A DNA stretch of 14,845 bases from an uncultured Opitutia bacterium (GCA_903921665.1 CAIXQT010000254.1:1-14845); one strand, 5' to 3'. Counted from the stretch's first letter, positions 1-9,500 are shown. Translations and numbers: made by a program. The notes: generated from the sequence alone by a model not told the origin.

Positions 1-797
1 AGAACTGGTCTCAGGTCGAACGCGGCGAAGCCTTCGCGGAAGCCCTCCGTCGACGCGGCCTGGCCTGCGAGACCTTGCGCTGGCTGCCCACCGGAAAACG
101 TGGCAACGCCCAGGACGAATGGCAGCGTCGCCGCACATGGCTGATGACCCGGCTGAAGGAGTCCCCGAAGCCGCTGGCCGTCTTTGCCGCAAACGGCACC
201 TTGGCCGTCGAAGTGCGCGAACTCTGCGAGGAAGCCGGACTCCATGTGCCCACTCAAGTCGCGATCGTCGGCATCGATGACTACCTGCTCTCGGTCGGTG
301 CGATCAAGAAATACGTCTCCGGCGTCGACACGAACCTCGAGGAACAAGGCTACCGGGGCGCGGAACTCCTCGACCGACTCATGCGCGGCGAGCCGGCCCC
401 GATCGAACCTATCCGCATCCAGCCGGCCGGCGTCATCACCCGTATGAGCAGCGACATCCTGGCCACCGGCCATGAAGGCGTCATCCGCGCCCTCCATCAT
501 ATCACCGACCACTTCGCCGGACCTCTTGGCGTCAAGGAACTGGCCACCATCGCCCACATGTCCGAACGCGGCCTCCGCCAGGCCTTCGTCAAACACGTCG
601 GCTGCACGCCCGGCGACCGCCTGCGCACGGTCCGCATCGATTCCGCCAAGCGCCTACTGGCCGGATCCTCCGAAAAGATAGAGTCGATCTCCCATCGCTG
701 CGGCTACCCTAACCTGAATTCGTTCTTCGCCGCTTTCCGTCGCACGGAAAACATGACCCCGGCCGAATACCGCCGGATCATGCGCTTCCGCAGCTGA
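1..797 (+). CDS. XylR-like AraC-family transcriptional regulator with LacI-type sensor domain (5' partial)
   Basis: DNA-binding regulator expected to sense a sugar or sugar-derived ligand. The frame is open from base 3 with no stop, so the true start is upstream; 264 residues are visible, about 130 short of the roughly 390 usual for XylR-like proteins. The first ~145 visible residues are the C-terminal part of a periplasmic-binding-protein/LacI fold, with a GIDDYLL segment like the VIGIDNEEL region of XylR, then GYRGAELLDRLMRGE and a V-I-T-R-M-S-S-D exit. The last ~105 residues are an AraC-type double helix-turn-helix: the first helix pair is around VKELATIAHMSERGLRQAF, the second around ISHRCGYPNLNSFFAAFRR, ending in the typical TPAEYRR. 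It converges on the propeller gene to its right, with only 9 bp between stop codons. Control of the neighbouring glycan-related genes is inferred from position alone. The ligand is unknown; xylose is not implied. Confidence 0.92.
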   Translation, partial: NWSQVERGEAFAEALRRRGLACETLRWLPTGKRGNAQDEWQRRRTWLMTRLKESPKPLAVFAANGTLAVEVRELCEEAGLHVPTQVAIVGIDDYLLSVGAIKKYVSGVDTNLEEQGYRGAELLDRLMRGEPAPIEPIRIQPAGVITRMSSDILATGHEGVIRALHHITDHFAGPLGVKELATIAHMSERGLRQAFVKHVGCTPGDRLRTVRIDSAKRLLAGSSEKIESISHRCGYPNLNSFFAAFRRTENMTPAEYRRIMRFRS

Positions 798-806
798 ACC
801 GCCCGG

Positions 807-3074
807 TCACTCGGCCAGCGCGTGGATGGTGTTGATCACCTGGCCGCGCAGTTCGACGCCGTCCCCGGCTTTGATGTCGTACTTGAGCTGCATCTGCATG
901 GCAGGGCGAAGGTCGGCGATCTCCAAGAATACGGAACGGCGATCGGCCGAGACGGTGGCGGACTTGACGACCAACGGGTCGTGCTTGCGTTCCGACATCT
1001 GCGCTTTGCTGAACTGCAGCTTTCCGTCGTTACCGAGCTCGGTGGCCGCTACTTTCGTGTCGAGCGTCGAGACTTCAGGCGAGCCGTAGGCCGAGGACCA
1101 GACATAATTCCAGACCTCGATATTCCAGTTGCCGGCGTCGGCCGCGCTCTTGGCCTCGATCTCGCAGGTGAAGTCGAGCTTGATGCCCTTCTTGGTCGCG
1201 GCGAGGGCGATGGGCATGCGAGTGGCAGCTCCGGTGTAACGTACGCGCTGGAAGCAGCCGTTCTGCGTCGCGGTGGTCTGCCAGCCACGCAGGCCGGTGA
1301 CATAGAGCTGTCCGTCCTGGGGATTGAAGCGGGCGCGCATGGCCCCGCTGGCGAAGTTGACGTTGAAACGGGCCACCCCGCCCTGCATCTGCGGCTGGCC
1401 ATTGAAGGTCACCTCCTGAGGCAGGACGCCGAACAGCGAGCACATGCCGTAACTGAGATGCAGCAAGCGACCTTTCCACGGTCCGAACTTGTCGGAGGTG
1501 ACCCAGACCTGTCCGCCGCTTGAGTTATCTACCTCCTTGGGGAACCAGCAAAGGGGGCGATCGTAGTCGGTGGGCTCAGACGTACGATGGGCGAGCGGAG
1601 GAACGCCATAGAAGCCACCCTGCTTGACCCAATTGAGGCGGCAGACCGGCGTCCAGGTACCTTCGTTGTCACCGGTGGTGAGCTGGCCGGCCGGGCTGAT
1701 CCCGATGCCATTCGGAGCGCGGAAACCGGCAGCGAAGAGTTCGCTCTTCTTGCCGTCGGCGGAGATTTTCAGGAGCGCGCCGTGATGGTCGCAGATCTCA
1801 TCGAAACCCCGACCTCCCTTGCGGACAGGGCCGGCCTTGATGACGTAGAAATTGCCGGCCGCGTCGGTCTGCAGGTCGAAGGTGAACTCGTGGAAATTCC
1901 TGGTGACCATGAGGTCGAAATTGAATACCTCGTAGGTGTCGCACTCGCCGTCGCCGTTCGTATCACGGAGCTTCCAGACGCCATCGCGGCAGGTGACATA
2001 GATCTCACCGTTCACGACCTTGAGGCCGAGCGCGTGATAGAGTCCGGAAGCGAAGCGACGCCAGGTGACCTTCTCGAGTTTGTCATCGATGCCGGCGGCG
2101 ATGAAGACGTCGCCATGGAAGGTGCTGACCACCGCGCGGCCATCCGGAAGAAAATCGAAGGCCGACGTGAACATCTGAGCCTTCCAGGGATTGGTCACAG
2201 GGAGTTTCACGTCGTCGACGACGTACGGCTCACCGGTCTTATCCGAGAGCTTGCCGGCCGTCTCGACCGTCTCGGGCCAGAGGGTCTTGGCGACCTTCAG
2301 CAGCTTGGAGGGCACCTCGGTCTCGAAGGACTGAGGCAGCGGTACGCCAGACGGGAGATAAGCGATTCGGACCGTGCTGACTTCCTTGGAGCCATCCACC
2401 CGGGCGACAGCGTGACCATCGAGCTGGTCGACCTTGGTGACGCCAAGCGTCACGATGCGGGCGGCATCGGCTGATTTGCCGAGCATGAGGGTGACGCCTT
2501 CGGAAGAGGGCGCGATCTCGAGCGTCCGGACGACGAACTGAACCTCGTTGGCGGTGACGACCTCGGCGGCCTCATCGATGGCGACGCCGCCGACCTCCCA
2601 GCGCACGACGACCTGATGGCCGGCATTATGGAAGCCTTTGAATCGGGCCTGGCCGACCGGCAGCGGACCGAACCCTTTCCGCGGAGCCAGCGAGGACGCG
2701 CCGACTCCTGACATGAAGCCGGCGAAATCTCCGGTGACGAAGATCGGCGAGCCGATGGCCGTCGGATAATCGCCGCGGGACATCAGGTTCATCTCGGTGG
2801 TGAAACGGCCGGACCACGCGCCGATCGGGCGACATAGGTCGAGGTCATAGGCGATGCCCTTCTTGCCGTCGTCGCCGAGGCGGATCGCCAAGCCCTTGAG
2901 TCCCGTGGAATCGATCGAGCCGTCCTTCTGCTTGCCGACGCCGATGGTGCCGAGGATCCACTGCCCAGAGGCTTCCGCCGCGGGGGCGGCGACGGACGTC
3001 TTCTTGGCCGGCTTCTTCGCCTGACCGAAGAGCAGGCCGATGGAGAGGAAAAGGGCGACGAGGGACGAACGCAT
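807..3074 (-). CDS. Exported DUF6797-type beta-propeller protein lacking a heme motif
   Basis: Predicted exported protein of 755 residues, function not established. I chose ATG at 3074 because it starts directly with a Sec signal peptide (MRSSLVALFLSIGLLFGQA); an in-frame GTG at 3104 would add 10 polar residues. Residues ~35-270 resemble the DUF6797 region of PVC proteins (GIAYDLDLCRPIGAWSGRF, SPIFVTGDFAGF). Residues ~295-600 look like a six-bladed NHL/glucose-dehydrogenase-type propeller, with PDGRAVVSTFHGDV, a DTNGDGECD calcium-loop-like motif and FRAPNGIGISPAGQLTTGDN. The C-terminus has the family motif WNYVWSSAYGS at ~655-665, then LRPAMQMQLKYDI and NTIHALAE. There is no CxxCH anywhere, although many relatives, as I recall them, carry a cytochrome c domain. 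It is probably transcribed separately from the gene to its right because a terminator lies between them. The leader has no Shine-Dalgarno but is pyrimidine-rich. Family call fairly firm; substrate unknown. Confidence 0.88.
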   Translation of the reverse strand: MRSSLVALFLSIGLLFGQAKKPAKKTSVAAPAAEASGQWILGTIGVGKQKDGSIDSTGLKGLAIRLGDDGKKGIAYDLDLCRPIGAWSGRFTTEMNLMSRGDYPTAIGSPIFVTGDFAGFMSGVGASSLAPRKGFGPLPVGQARFKGFHNAGHQVVVRWEVGGVAIDEAAEVVTANEVQFVVRTLEIAPSSEGVTLMLGKSADAARIVTLGVTKVDQLDGHAVARVDGSKEVSTVRIAYLPSGVPLPQSFETEVPSKLLKVAKTLWPETVETAGKLSDKTGEPYVVDDVKLPVTNPWKAQMFTSAFDFLPDGRAVVSTFHGDVFIAAGIDDKLEKVTWRRFASGLYHALGLKVVNGEIYVTCRDGVWKLRDTNGDGECDTYEVFNFDLMVTRNFHEFTFDLQTDAAGNFYVIKAGPVRKGGRGFDEICDHHGALLKISADGKKSELFAAGFRAPNGIGISPAGQLTTGDNEGTWTPVCRLNWVKQGGFYGVPPLAHRTSEPTDYDRPLCWFPKEVDNSSGGQVWVTSDKFGPWKGRLLHLSYGMCSLFGVLPQEVTFNGQPQMQGGVARFNVNFASGAMRARFNPQDGQLYVTGLRGWQTTATQNGCFQRVRYTGAATRMPIALAATKKGIKLDFTCEIEAKSAADAGNWNIEVWNYVWSSAYGSPEVSTLDTKVAATELGNDGKLQFSKAQMSERKHDPLVVKSATVSADRRSVFLEIADLRPAMQMQLKYDIKAGDGVELRGQVINTIHALAE

Positions 3075-3123
3075 AGGGATGGACTGATTCTTAGGGACAA
3101 GCACAGGGGCAGGGACAGAATAA

Positions 3124-3181
3124 AGTATGGGGTCAGACCGCTTCCGATCGATATCAGTCGGAAGCGGTCTGACCCCATACT
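3124..3181. repeat. Perfect 24-bp inverted repeat, REPIN/REP-like palindrome
   Basis: The left arm (3124-3147) and right arm (3158-3181) are exact reverse complements over 24 bp, separated by a 10-nt spacer (TCGATATCAG). Each arm contains its own smaller palindrome, GGTCAGACC at 3131-3139 and GGTCTGACC at 3166-3174, so the element can fold as one long hairpin or as two small ones. Two REP-like units in inverted orientation around a short spacer is the layout of REPIN elements. From memory, GGGGTCAGACC-type palindromes recur between genes in many bacteria, often with IS200/IS605-like (RAYT) transposases; no transposase is present here. It lies 49 bp upstream of the start at 3074, so it would sit in or next to that gene's promoter. 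Copy number cannot be judged from one window. Confidence 0.8.
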
Positions 3182-3211
3182 AAAAGGGTCGGAGTCCGCA
3201 GACCCCGACCC
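3182..3211 (-). terminator. Rho-independent terminator of the NPCBM/propeller/cytochrome gene
   Basis: Read on the minus strand, a stem GGGUCGGGGUC pairs with GACUCCGACCC around a UGCG tetraloop and is followed at once by UUUUA. The position that is an A-C mismatch on the plus strand becomes a G-U wobble in minus-strand RNA, giving 11 continuous pairs. This orientation preference matches the gene that ends at 3244, 32 nt upstream of the hairpin. The U-tract is short (four). The terminator directly abuts the palindromic element at 3124-3181 and separates the two minus-strand genes into different transcription units. Confidence 0.78.
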
Positions 3212-3243
3212 GATTTGAAGTAGCCCTAGCCCGGGCCCTGATA

Positions 3244-6200
3244 TCAGAGACTGCGCAGATAAGCGGCCAGATCCGCGACACCCTGCTCCGTCAGGCCCAT
3301 CTGGGCAGGCGTGAACATGAGGGATCGGTCGAGCGGCTTCTCTTCTTTCACGCGGTTACGCGGAATCGACTGCACGAGGCCGCCCATCGACTTGATCATC
3401 AGCGGATCACCGGACGACAGGACCATGCCGGTGATGACCATGCCGTCATCAAGCACCACGCGCGTGCCTTCGAAGCCGTGCGAGATGTTATTGGAAGGCT
3501 GCGCGATGTTGAGGACAAGGGTCTCGAGCGACTGCTGCTTGGCGTAGGTCGTCAGATCCGGACCGAAGTCGATGCCCTTGCCATCGAACTTATGGCAAGC
3601 CTGGCAGACCGCGGCGCCGGCCTTACCTTTGGCGACGTCGCCCTTGAGCGCGGCGATGACTTCGACGGAGGCGAGGGCCTTGGAGCCCGCGGGCTCAGGA
3701 GGGAGATCGGAGCCGACGAGCTTGGCGGCCGCCGCGTTGCCGCCGCGAGCCTTGACGATGCCGTCGACGTCGAAGGGCTTCCAGAGGTTGCCCTTGCGAT
3801 TACCCACCCACCACTTGGCAAGTTCGACCTGGGCGAATCCTTTTTGCAAAGAAAGCTCGACCATGGTGCCGGCGGCCTCGGCGCTGCGCGTGAAGGCGAG
3901 CGCAGTGAGGTCGCGCTTGAGCTCTTCTTCGTTCAGCTTGCCTGAAAGAAGCCGGGTGCGGAGATCGCGCACGGTGCTCGCGGGGTGCAGGCGCCAGGTC
4001 AGACCAGCGTAAGCCGGGGTCCAAGCCATGGCCGGCGAAGCCATCTCCTTCGCGATGGCGGCATGGACGACGGCTTCGCGATCGATCGCGCCGAGACCGA
4101 CGGCTTCCAGATAAGCACGGTCCTTGCCGTCGTACAACTTGGCAACCTTGACGAGCACGGCGACCGCCTCGGGGGTCTTGAAGTCACGCAAGGTGATCGC
4201 GACCTCGCGGCGGATGGCCGGCGAGGCGTCTTCGGCGTGGGCGGCGGCGAGGGCGAACACGTCGCGTCCGGCGGCACGCAGCGCACGGTAAGCCACGAGA
4301 CGACGCGTGTCGTCCTTCGACTTAAGCTGTTCGCGGACGACCGCTTCGCCCTTGGGGCCCAGCTGAGCGAGCAACCAGACAGCACGGGAAGCGACGTAAG
4401 GATTGGCGTCGGATAGCAGGCCGGAGACTTCGTCGGCGACCTTGTCGCCCGCGGCCTTGAGGCGGTTGAAACCGCCGGCACGGACATTGGGCGAGGGGCT
4501 GCGCAGCGCAGCGAGCTGGCCGGCGACGGAGGCGAGGTCGATCTTCGGCATGACCGACTTGAAACCCTTGGGAGCGATACGATAGATCGTGCCCGAAGCC
4601 CCGTTGTCACGGGTGCCGTGTCCACCCACTCCCGGGTCGAACCAGTCGGCGACATAGATCGCGCCATCCGGACCGACACAGACGTCGGAAGGACGGAATT
4701 TCGTCTTCAGGATTCCGGTCGGCTTTCCGCCGAGGAAGTCGGAACCGGCCCACTCCTTCTCCTTATTGGAGGTCAGGAAGTCGAAACGCTCAAGTTTCAT
4801 CCCGGCGCCATCGGGCTTCGGAAGGTAGCCGAAGACGACGTTCTTGCCGGCTTCGCATGCGAGAAGGAGACCGTTCCACTTGTCGCCCATCGCGCCGTTC
4901 TCATAGAAAGCCACGCCGGTCGGAGAGCCACCACCGTAGACATCGCCCGCGGGCATGGTGTCCGGATCTTCCTGTCGCCATTCCGCGACCGGGGTGGTCT
5001 GGCCGGGGCGCTTATCGGCACCCCAGGAACGCTTGCCGTCCAGCGAAGCGAAACCGGCGTTGCCGCCTTCCATGATCAAGGAGACGCGGCAGGCGGGCGG
5101 ATCATCGTTGTCGCTCTGGTACATGTCGCCGAAGGAGTTGATGGACTGCTCGTAGCTGTTGCGGTAGTTGTGGCCGACGATCCGGAGGTCCGAGCCATCG
5201 CTGTTCATCCGCACGGAGAAGCCGCCGATCCAGACGTTGCCGTCATCGCTGCGCCGTCCGGCGATATCCTGCAGCATGTAAGGGCTGCCCATATAGAAGC
5301 GCCGTCCGGCCTTGTCGGTGAAATTGGCGCCCATGTTGCCTTGGTTGAAGTTCCACTTGCCGTCCGGACCGAAGGTCACGCTGTGGAGACTGTGGTCGTG
5401 CTGACGTCCGTTGAAGCCGGTGAGCAGCACCTCTTTCTTGTCGACGGCCGGGTCGAACACGCCGTCTCCGTTCAAGTCGGTGTAGACGATCAGGTCCGGC
5501 GGCTGGGAGACGACGATCTTGCCGTCAAGATGGGCCACGCCCAAAGGGGATTCAAGATTCACATCCTGGGTGAAGACCGTGACCTTGTCGGCCTTGCCTG
5601 CGCCGACGGTGTCCTCGAGGACGACGATACGGTCGCCTTCCTTGCGGCGACCTTTCTTGCCGCGGTAGTTGATGCCTTCGGCGACGAACATCCGACCGCG
5701 TTCATCGAAGTCGATATTGGTCGGATTGAAGATCTGCGGCGAGGTCGCCCACACGGTGACCTCGAAACCTTCCGGCACCGTGAAGAGCTCCGCCGGTACG
5801 AGCGTGGGGCCAGCCTCGAAATCGACCGGCTTATATTTGTCCGGACGGCTGGCGAAGACGGCGAACTTCACGTCGGCCGCACTCGGCTTGCCGCCGCGGA
5901 TCGCGCCACCGTCGTCGATGCCGACCTTGGCGCGGAAGGACTTCGCCGGACCAGGAAGATCGAAGGCGATGAAGGAGGGGGAATGGGTGCCGATGCCGCG
6001 GGTGTACTCCTTACCGTCGACCTTCAGCGGCTTGCCGTCGTAGTTCTTGCCTACGCGGGTGGTGCCAAGCGACTCGACGTCTTTCCATTTCAGCATGGTG
6101 AGGTCGACCACCGTGCCGTCCGCCAGGACGACCTCGGGCTCGATCCAGTCCGACCAGTCACAGGCGTTGCCATCCAGCTCCGCGACCATGAGGAAGAGCT

Positions 6201-6366
6201 GCTTGGAGCCGTTCAGGTCGGCCGTGAGTTCGACCAGGCGATTCTTGTCCTTGGCGAACATGCTGGGCGACTCGACGACGGGCTTCGGCGCGGCGGCGGA
6301 AGCCAGTGCGGCGAAACCAAGAAGGGCCAACAGGGATGCGTTGGCCTTGCGGAATACGGAGGGCAT
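3244..6366 (-). CDS. PVC-type heme-binding CxxCH protein: NPCBM / beta-propeller / HEAT / cytochrome c fusion
   Basis: Exported multidomain protein of 1040 residues, probably an envelope redox protein acting on or near carbohydrate. I chose ATG at 6366 because a Sec signal peptide (residues 1-25, hydrophobic SLLALLGFAALASAAA) follows directly; the frame stays open to 6450, but the extra 28 residues look like untranslated leader. Domains in order: NPCBM-like carbohydrate-binding module ~40-175 (TRGIGTHSPSFIAFDLPG, KVGIDDGG); dehydrogenase-like beta-propeller of the TIGR02604 kind ~190-600 (GFEVTVWATSPQIFNPTNID, DLNGDGVFD, HDHSLHSVTFGPDG, GAIYVADWFDPGVGGHG); HEAT-like helical repeats ~620-760; C-terminal TIGR02603-type cytochrome domain with one CQACH heme site at 921-925 and a QPSNNISHGFE motif after it. 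It is transcribed divergently from the PSD1 operon across a 170-bp gap and ends at a clear intrinsic terminator. The electron acceptor and substrate cannot be inferred. Confidence 0.93.
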   Translation of the reverse strand: MPSVFRKANASLLALLGFAALASAAAPKPVVESPSMFAKDKNRLVELTADLNGSKQLFLMVAELDGNACDWSDWIEPEVVLADGTVVDLTMLKWKDVESLGTTRVGKNYDGKPLKVDGKEYTRGIGTHSPSFIAFDLPGPAKSFRAKVGIDDGGAIRGGKPSAADVKFAVFASRPDKYKPVDFEAGPTLVPAELFTVPEGFEVTVWATSPQIFNPTNIDFDERGRMFVAEGINYRGKKGRRKEGDRIVVLEDTVGAGKADKVTVFTQDVNLESPLGVAHLDGKIVVSQPPDLIVYTDLNGDGVFDPAVDKKEVLLTGFNGRQHDHSLHSVTFGPDGKWNFNQGNMGANFTDKAGRRFYMGSPYMLQDIAGRRSDDGNVWIGGFSVRMNSDGSDLRIVGHNYRNSYEQSINSFGDMYQSDNDDPPACRVSLIMEGGNAGFASLDGKRSWGADKRPGQTTPVAEWRQEDPDTMPAGDVYGGGSPTGVAFYENGAMGDKWNGLLLACEAGKNVVFGYLPKPDGAGMKLERFDFLTSNKEKEWAGSDFLGGKPTGILKTKFRPSDVCVGPDGAIYVADWFDPGVGGHGTRDNGASGTIYRIAPKGFKSVMPKIDLASVAGQLAALRSPSPNVRAGGFNRLKAAGDKVADEVSGLLSDANPYVASRAVWLLAQLGPKGEAVVREQLKSKDDTRRLVAYRALRAAGRDVFALAAAHAEDASPAIRREVAITLRDFKTPEAVAVLVKVAKLYDGKDRAYLEAVGLGAIDREAVVHAAIAKEMASPAMAWTPAYAGLTWRLHPASTVRDLRTRLLSGKLNEEELKRDLTALAFTRSAEAAGTMVELSLQKGFAQVELAKWWVGNRKGNLWKPFDVDGIVKARGGNAAAAKLVGSDLPPEPAGSKALASVEVIAALKGDVAKGKAGAAVCQACHKFDGKGIDFGPDLTTYAKQQSLETLVLNIAQPSNNISHGFEGTRVVLDDGMVITGMVLSSGDPLMIKSMGGLVQSIPRNRVKEEKPLDRSLMFTPAQMGLTEQGVADLAAYLRSL

Positions 6367-6536
6367 AAGGGTCTTAGGGGTTACTCCATAGACACCATGA
6401 TTGGCCGCTGGTTCAAACCCTATCCTTGGGGCATTATCACCAATACTCAAAAATCGGCAGCAACGGCTTTACATCCCGATGACAGCCAACAGGTTTTAGG
6501 AACTAAGGATGCCCTCCCCTGTCCTACCTCTTTCCG
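6367..6536. promoter_or_regulatory. Divergent intergenic promoter region
   Basis: These 170 bp separate two divergent starts and must hold promoters for both unless transcription enters from elsewhere. It is visibly more AT-rich than its surroundings. For the leftward gene the best candidate is a -10-like GATAAT (plus-strand ATTATC, 6433-6438) with a weak TTGCTG (6458-6463) at a long 19-bp spacing. For the rightward gene TTTACA (6468-6473) is a plausible -35, but no good -10 follows 17 bp later. A short palindrome GGTTCAAACC (6410-6419) is the only symmetric operator-like site I see, and with 4-bp arms it may be chance. Neither start has a Shine-Dalgarno; both have C/T-rich leaders. The regional call is safe; the individual boxes are weak. 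Confidence 0.5.
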
Positions 6537-9500
6537 ATGTCTTTCCGGTCCGTCTTTAGCCTTTTTCTATTGGCCCTCTCGGTGTCCGCCGCCGAGCAAG
6601 CTTCCGTCCCTACGGCCAGCCAACTTGAGTTCTTCGAAAAAGAGGTGCGGCCCGTCCTCGCGGACCATTGCTATAAGTGCCACGGACCGAAGAAACAGAA
6701 GTCCAGCCTGCGCCTGGATTCCCGGGAGTTCATCCTCAAGGGTGGCGAGTTCGGTCCCGTGGTGGTCCCCGGCAAACCGGAGATGAGCCGCCTCATCCTG
6801 GCGATCAATCATGCCAAGGCGAAGGACGTCGAAGCGATGCCGAGCGCCGACGAGAAGATTCCCGACAAGGCGATCGCCGCCCTGACCGAGTGGGTGCGCC
6901 AAGGTCTCCCGTGGCCTTCGGAATCGTCCCCGCTGGCGCACGACCCGCGCAACCACTGGGCCTTCAAGTCGGTCAAGACCCCGGCGACCCCTTCCCTCGA
7001 TCAGGCCGACGAAGCCAAGGTCCGTCAGCCGCTCGATCGCTTCGTGCACGCGAAGCTGAAATCAGCCGGCCTCGACTTCAATCCGGAGGCTCCGCGCGAA
7101 GTCATCATCCGCCGCCTCACGCTCGCCCTCTGGGGATTCAATCCTTCCGCCGACGAAATCGCCGCCTACGTCGCCGACAAGGATCCGCAGGCGACCGAAA
7201 AACTCGTGGACCGGCTTCTGGCTGCTCCGGCCTTTGGCGAGCGCTGGGCCCGACACTGGCTCGATGTCGCCCGCTACTCCGATACTAAGGGCTATGTCTT
7301 CCAGGAGGAGCGCCGCTACCCCTACGCCTACACCTACCGCGACTGGGTGGTGAACGCCTTCAACCAGGACCTGCCTTACGACCAGTTCCTGCGCCTGCAG
7401 ATCGCCGCCGACCAGATTTCCAAGGACCCCGAGAACAACCGGGATCTCGCCGCTCTCGGCTTCCTGACCCTCGGACGACGCTTCCTCAACAGCACGCCGG
7501 ACATCATCGACGACCGCATCGATGTCGTCATGCGCGGCACCCAAGGCATGACGATGGCCTGCGCCCGTTGCCACGACCACAAGTTCGACCCGCTGCCGAC
7601 GACGGAGTACTACTCGCTTTACGCGATCTTCAACTCCAGCGAGGAGCCGAAGAGCCTCCCCGCCCTCAAGCCGTTCGCCCGCACGAAGGAGACCGATGAG
7701 TTCGAGGCCGAACTCGCCGCGCTCCAGAAGAAACATGACGACTTCGTCGCCAGTCGTCGCGAACTGTCCTTCTCCGCCGCGAAGACCGCGGATTACCTCG
7801 CGCTGATGCTGCGCGCGGCCAAGGAGCCGAACTTCAACTACACCCAGGAAGCCAAGCGCACCAACCTCTACCCGACCATCCTCAATGGTTGGCAGCGGGC
7901 GCTCAAATCCAAGGTCAACGAAAAGGATACGGTCTGGGGCGGGTGGTATCAGCTGAAGGATGTTCCCGACGATCAGTTCGTCGCCAAGTTCGCCGCGCTG
8001 TTCGCCCAGCCGACGATGTTCCAAGACAATCTCCTGCGAACCGAACTGCAGAAGAAGACGCCCAAGAAGTTCGTCGAGCTGACCGCCGCTTACGCCACGA
8101 TCCTCGCCGAGGCCCATAAGCCCGAGAAGCAAGGCCTCGCGGAATGGAAGCCCTGGCGCGACCTGATCGAAGACCCCAAGGGACCGACGTCCGTCACCGC
8201 TGAATCCCTGATCGGCACCTACAACGTCGCCGACCGCAACACCCGCAACAACCTTGAGATCAAGGTCGTCGGCTTCAAGGCCACCAGCCCGAAGAGCCCG
8301 CCGCATGCGATGGTGCTGCTCGATAAGCCGAAAGCCGTCCAAGGCGTCGTGTTCATCCGCGGCAGCGCGTCGCGACCCGGCAAGACCGTCCCCCGCCAGT
8401 TCCCCGCCGTCCTCACCGACGGCAAGGTCAAGGAATTCACCGCCGGTAGCGGCCGACTGGACATGGCCAACGCCATCGCCAGCAAGTCCAATCCGCTGAC
8501 GGCCCGCGTGATGGCCAATCGCATCTGGAACGAACTCGTCGGCCGGAGCCTGGTCGAGACCACGAGCGATTACGGCGTGCGCACGCCGGCCCCGAAGAAC
8601 CTCGAACTGCTCGAACACCTCGCCTCGTCCTTCATGAAGGACGAATGGTCAGTGAAGCGGCTCATCCGCTCGATCGTGCTCTCCCGCACCTTCCTCCAGA
8701 CGGCGGACTTCACGGATGCGGGCTTGGCGAAGGACCCCGAGAATGAGCTCAGCTGGCGCGCCCAGCGCCGGCGCCTCGACTTCGAAGCCATGCGCGACAG
8801 CATGCTGCGCGTCGCCGGCCGTCTCGACACCGGCAAGGTCGGCGGCCAGCCGTTCGACCTTGAGACGAATTTCTCCGAGCCCCGTCGCACCCTCTACGGG
8901 AGTATCGACCGCCAGAACCTCCCCGCGTTCTTCCGTACGTTCGACTTCGCCAACCCGGACTATCACGTCCCGAAGCGCAATCAGACCACCACCCCGCAGC
9001 AGGCGCTCTGGATGATGAATCATCCGTTCGCGCGCACCCAGGCCGAGGCCCTTGTCGCCAAGGTCGCCACGCTGTCCACGACGGAAGCCAAGGTGAACGG
9101 CCTTTACCTTTCAGTCCTCGGTCGTTCGCCGAAAAAGGAGGAGGTCGCGCTCGCCCTTGAATACCTCCGCGAAGCCGAACTGGCGCCGGCGCCGGCCAGC
9201 TGGCGCAATGGCTACGGTGGCTGGAACGCGACCACCAAGTCCGTCGCCTTCACGGAGATGAAGGTCCAGACCAAGGATCGCATCGCGCCCACCGACAAGG
9301 TGCCGGACAAGCAGTTCGCCCACACCTTCCTCACGGCCAAGGGAGGACACCCCGGCGACAAGGCCGACGCCACCGCCGTGATCCGCCGCTGGACCGCCGG
9401 CAGCGCGGGCGGTTATCGCATCGAGGGCACGCTTGCGGTGACCAGCAAGTCCAGCGACGGCGTCCGCGCCCGCATCATCACCGCCCGTAAGGGCATCCTC

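Noticed and set aside
822..2474. Plus-strand open frames antisense to the DUF6797 propeller gene
   Set aside because: Their low-complexity Asp/Val/Glu/Arg-rich translations mirror the sense gene; no motifs.
3075..3104. GTG start at 3104 for the propeller gene
   Set aside because: The signal peptide begins directly at the ATG at 3074; the GTG has no Shine-Dalgarno and adds polar residues ahead of it.
6410..6419. GGTTCAAACC palindrome as an operator
   Set aside because: Arms of only 4 bp are expected by chance in a region this size, and there is no second copy near the other promoters.
6367..6450. Extended start at 6450 for the NPCBM/propeller/cytochrome gene
   Set aside because: It adds 28 residues in front of a textbook signal peptide that starts at 6366, and would bury that signal inside the protein.
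4618..6786. A 722-codon open frame on the plus strand, antisense to the NPCBM/propeller/cytochrome gene and crossing the divergent promoter
   Set aside because: The opposite strand encodes recognisable NPCBM, propeller, HEAT and cytochrome domains. The antisense product is rich in Asp, Val, Arg and Gly with no recognisable motif, as expected from high-GC codon use in the sense gene.
7062..8618. A 518-codon minus-strand frame inside the first PSD1 gene
   Set aside because: The plus strand has clear DUF1549 and DUF1553 motifs throughout. The antisense translation has no signal peptide, domain or start context.
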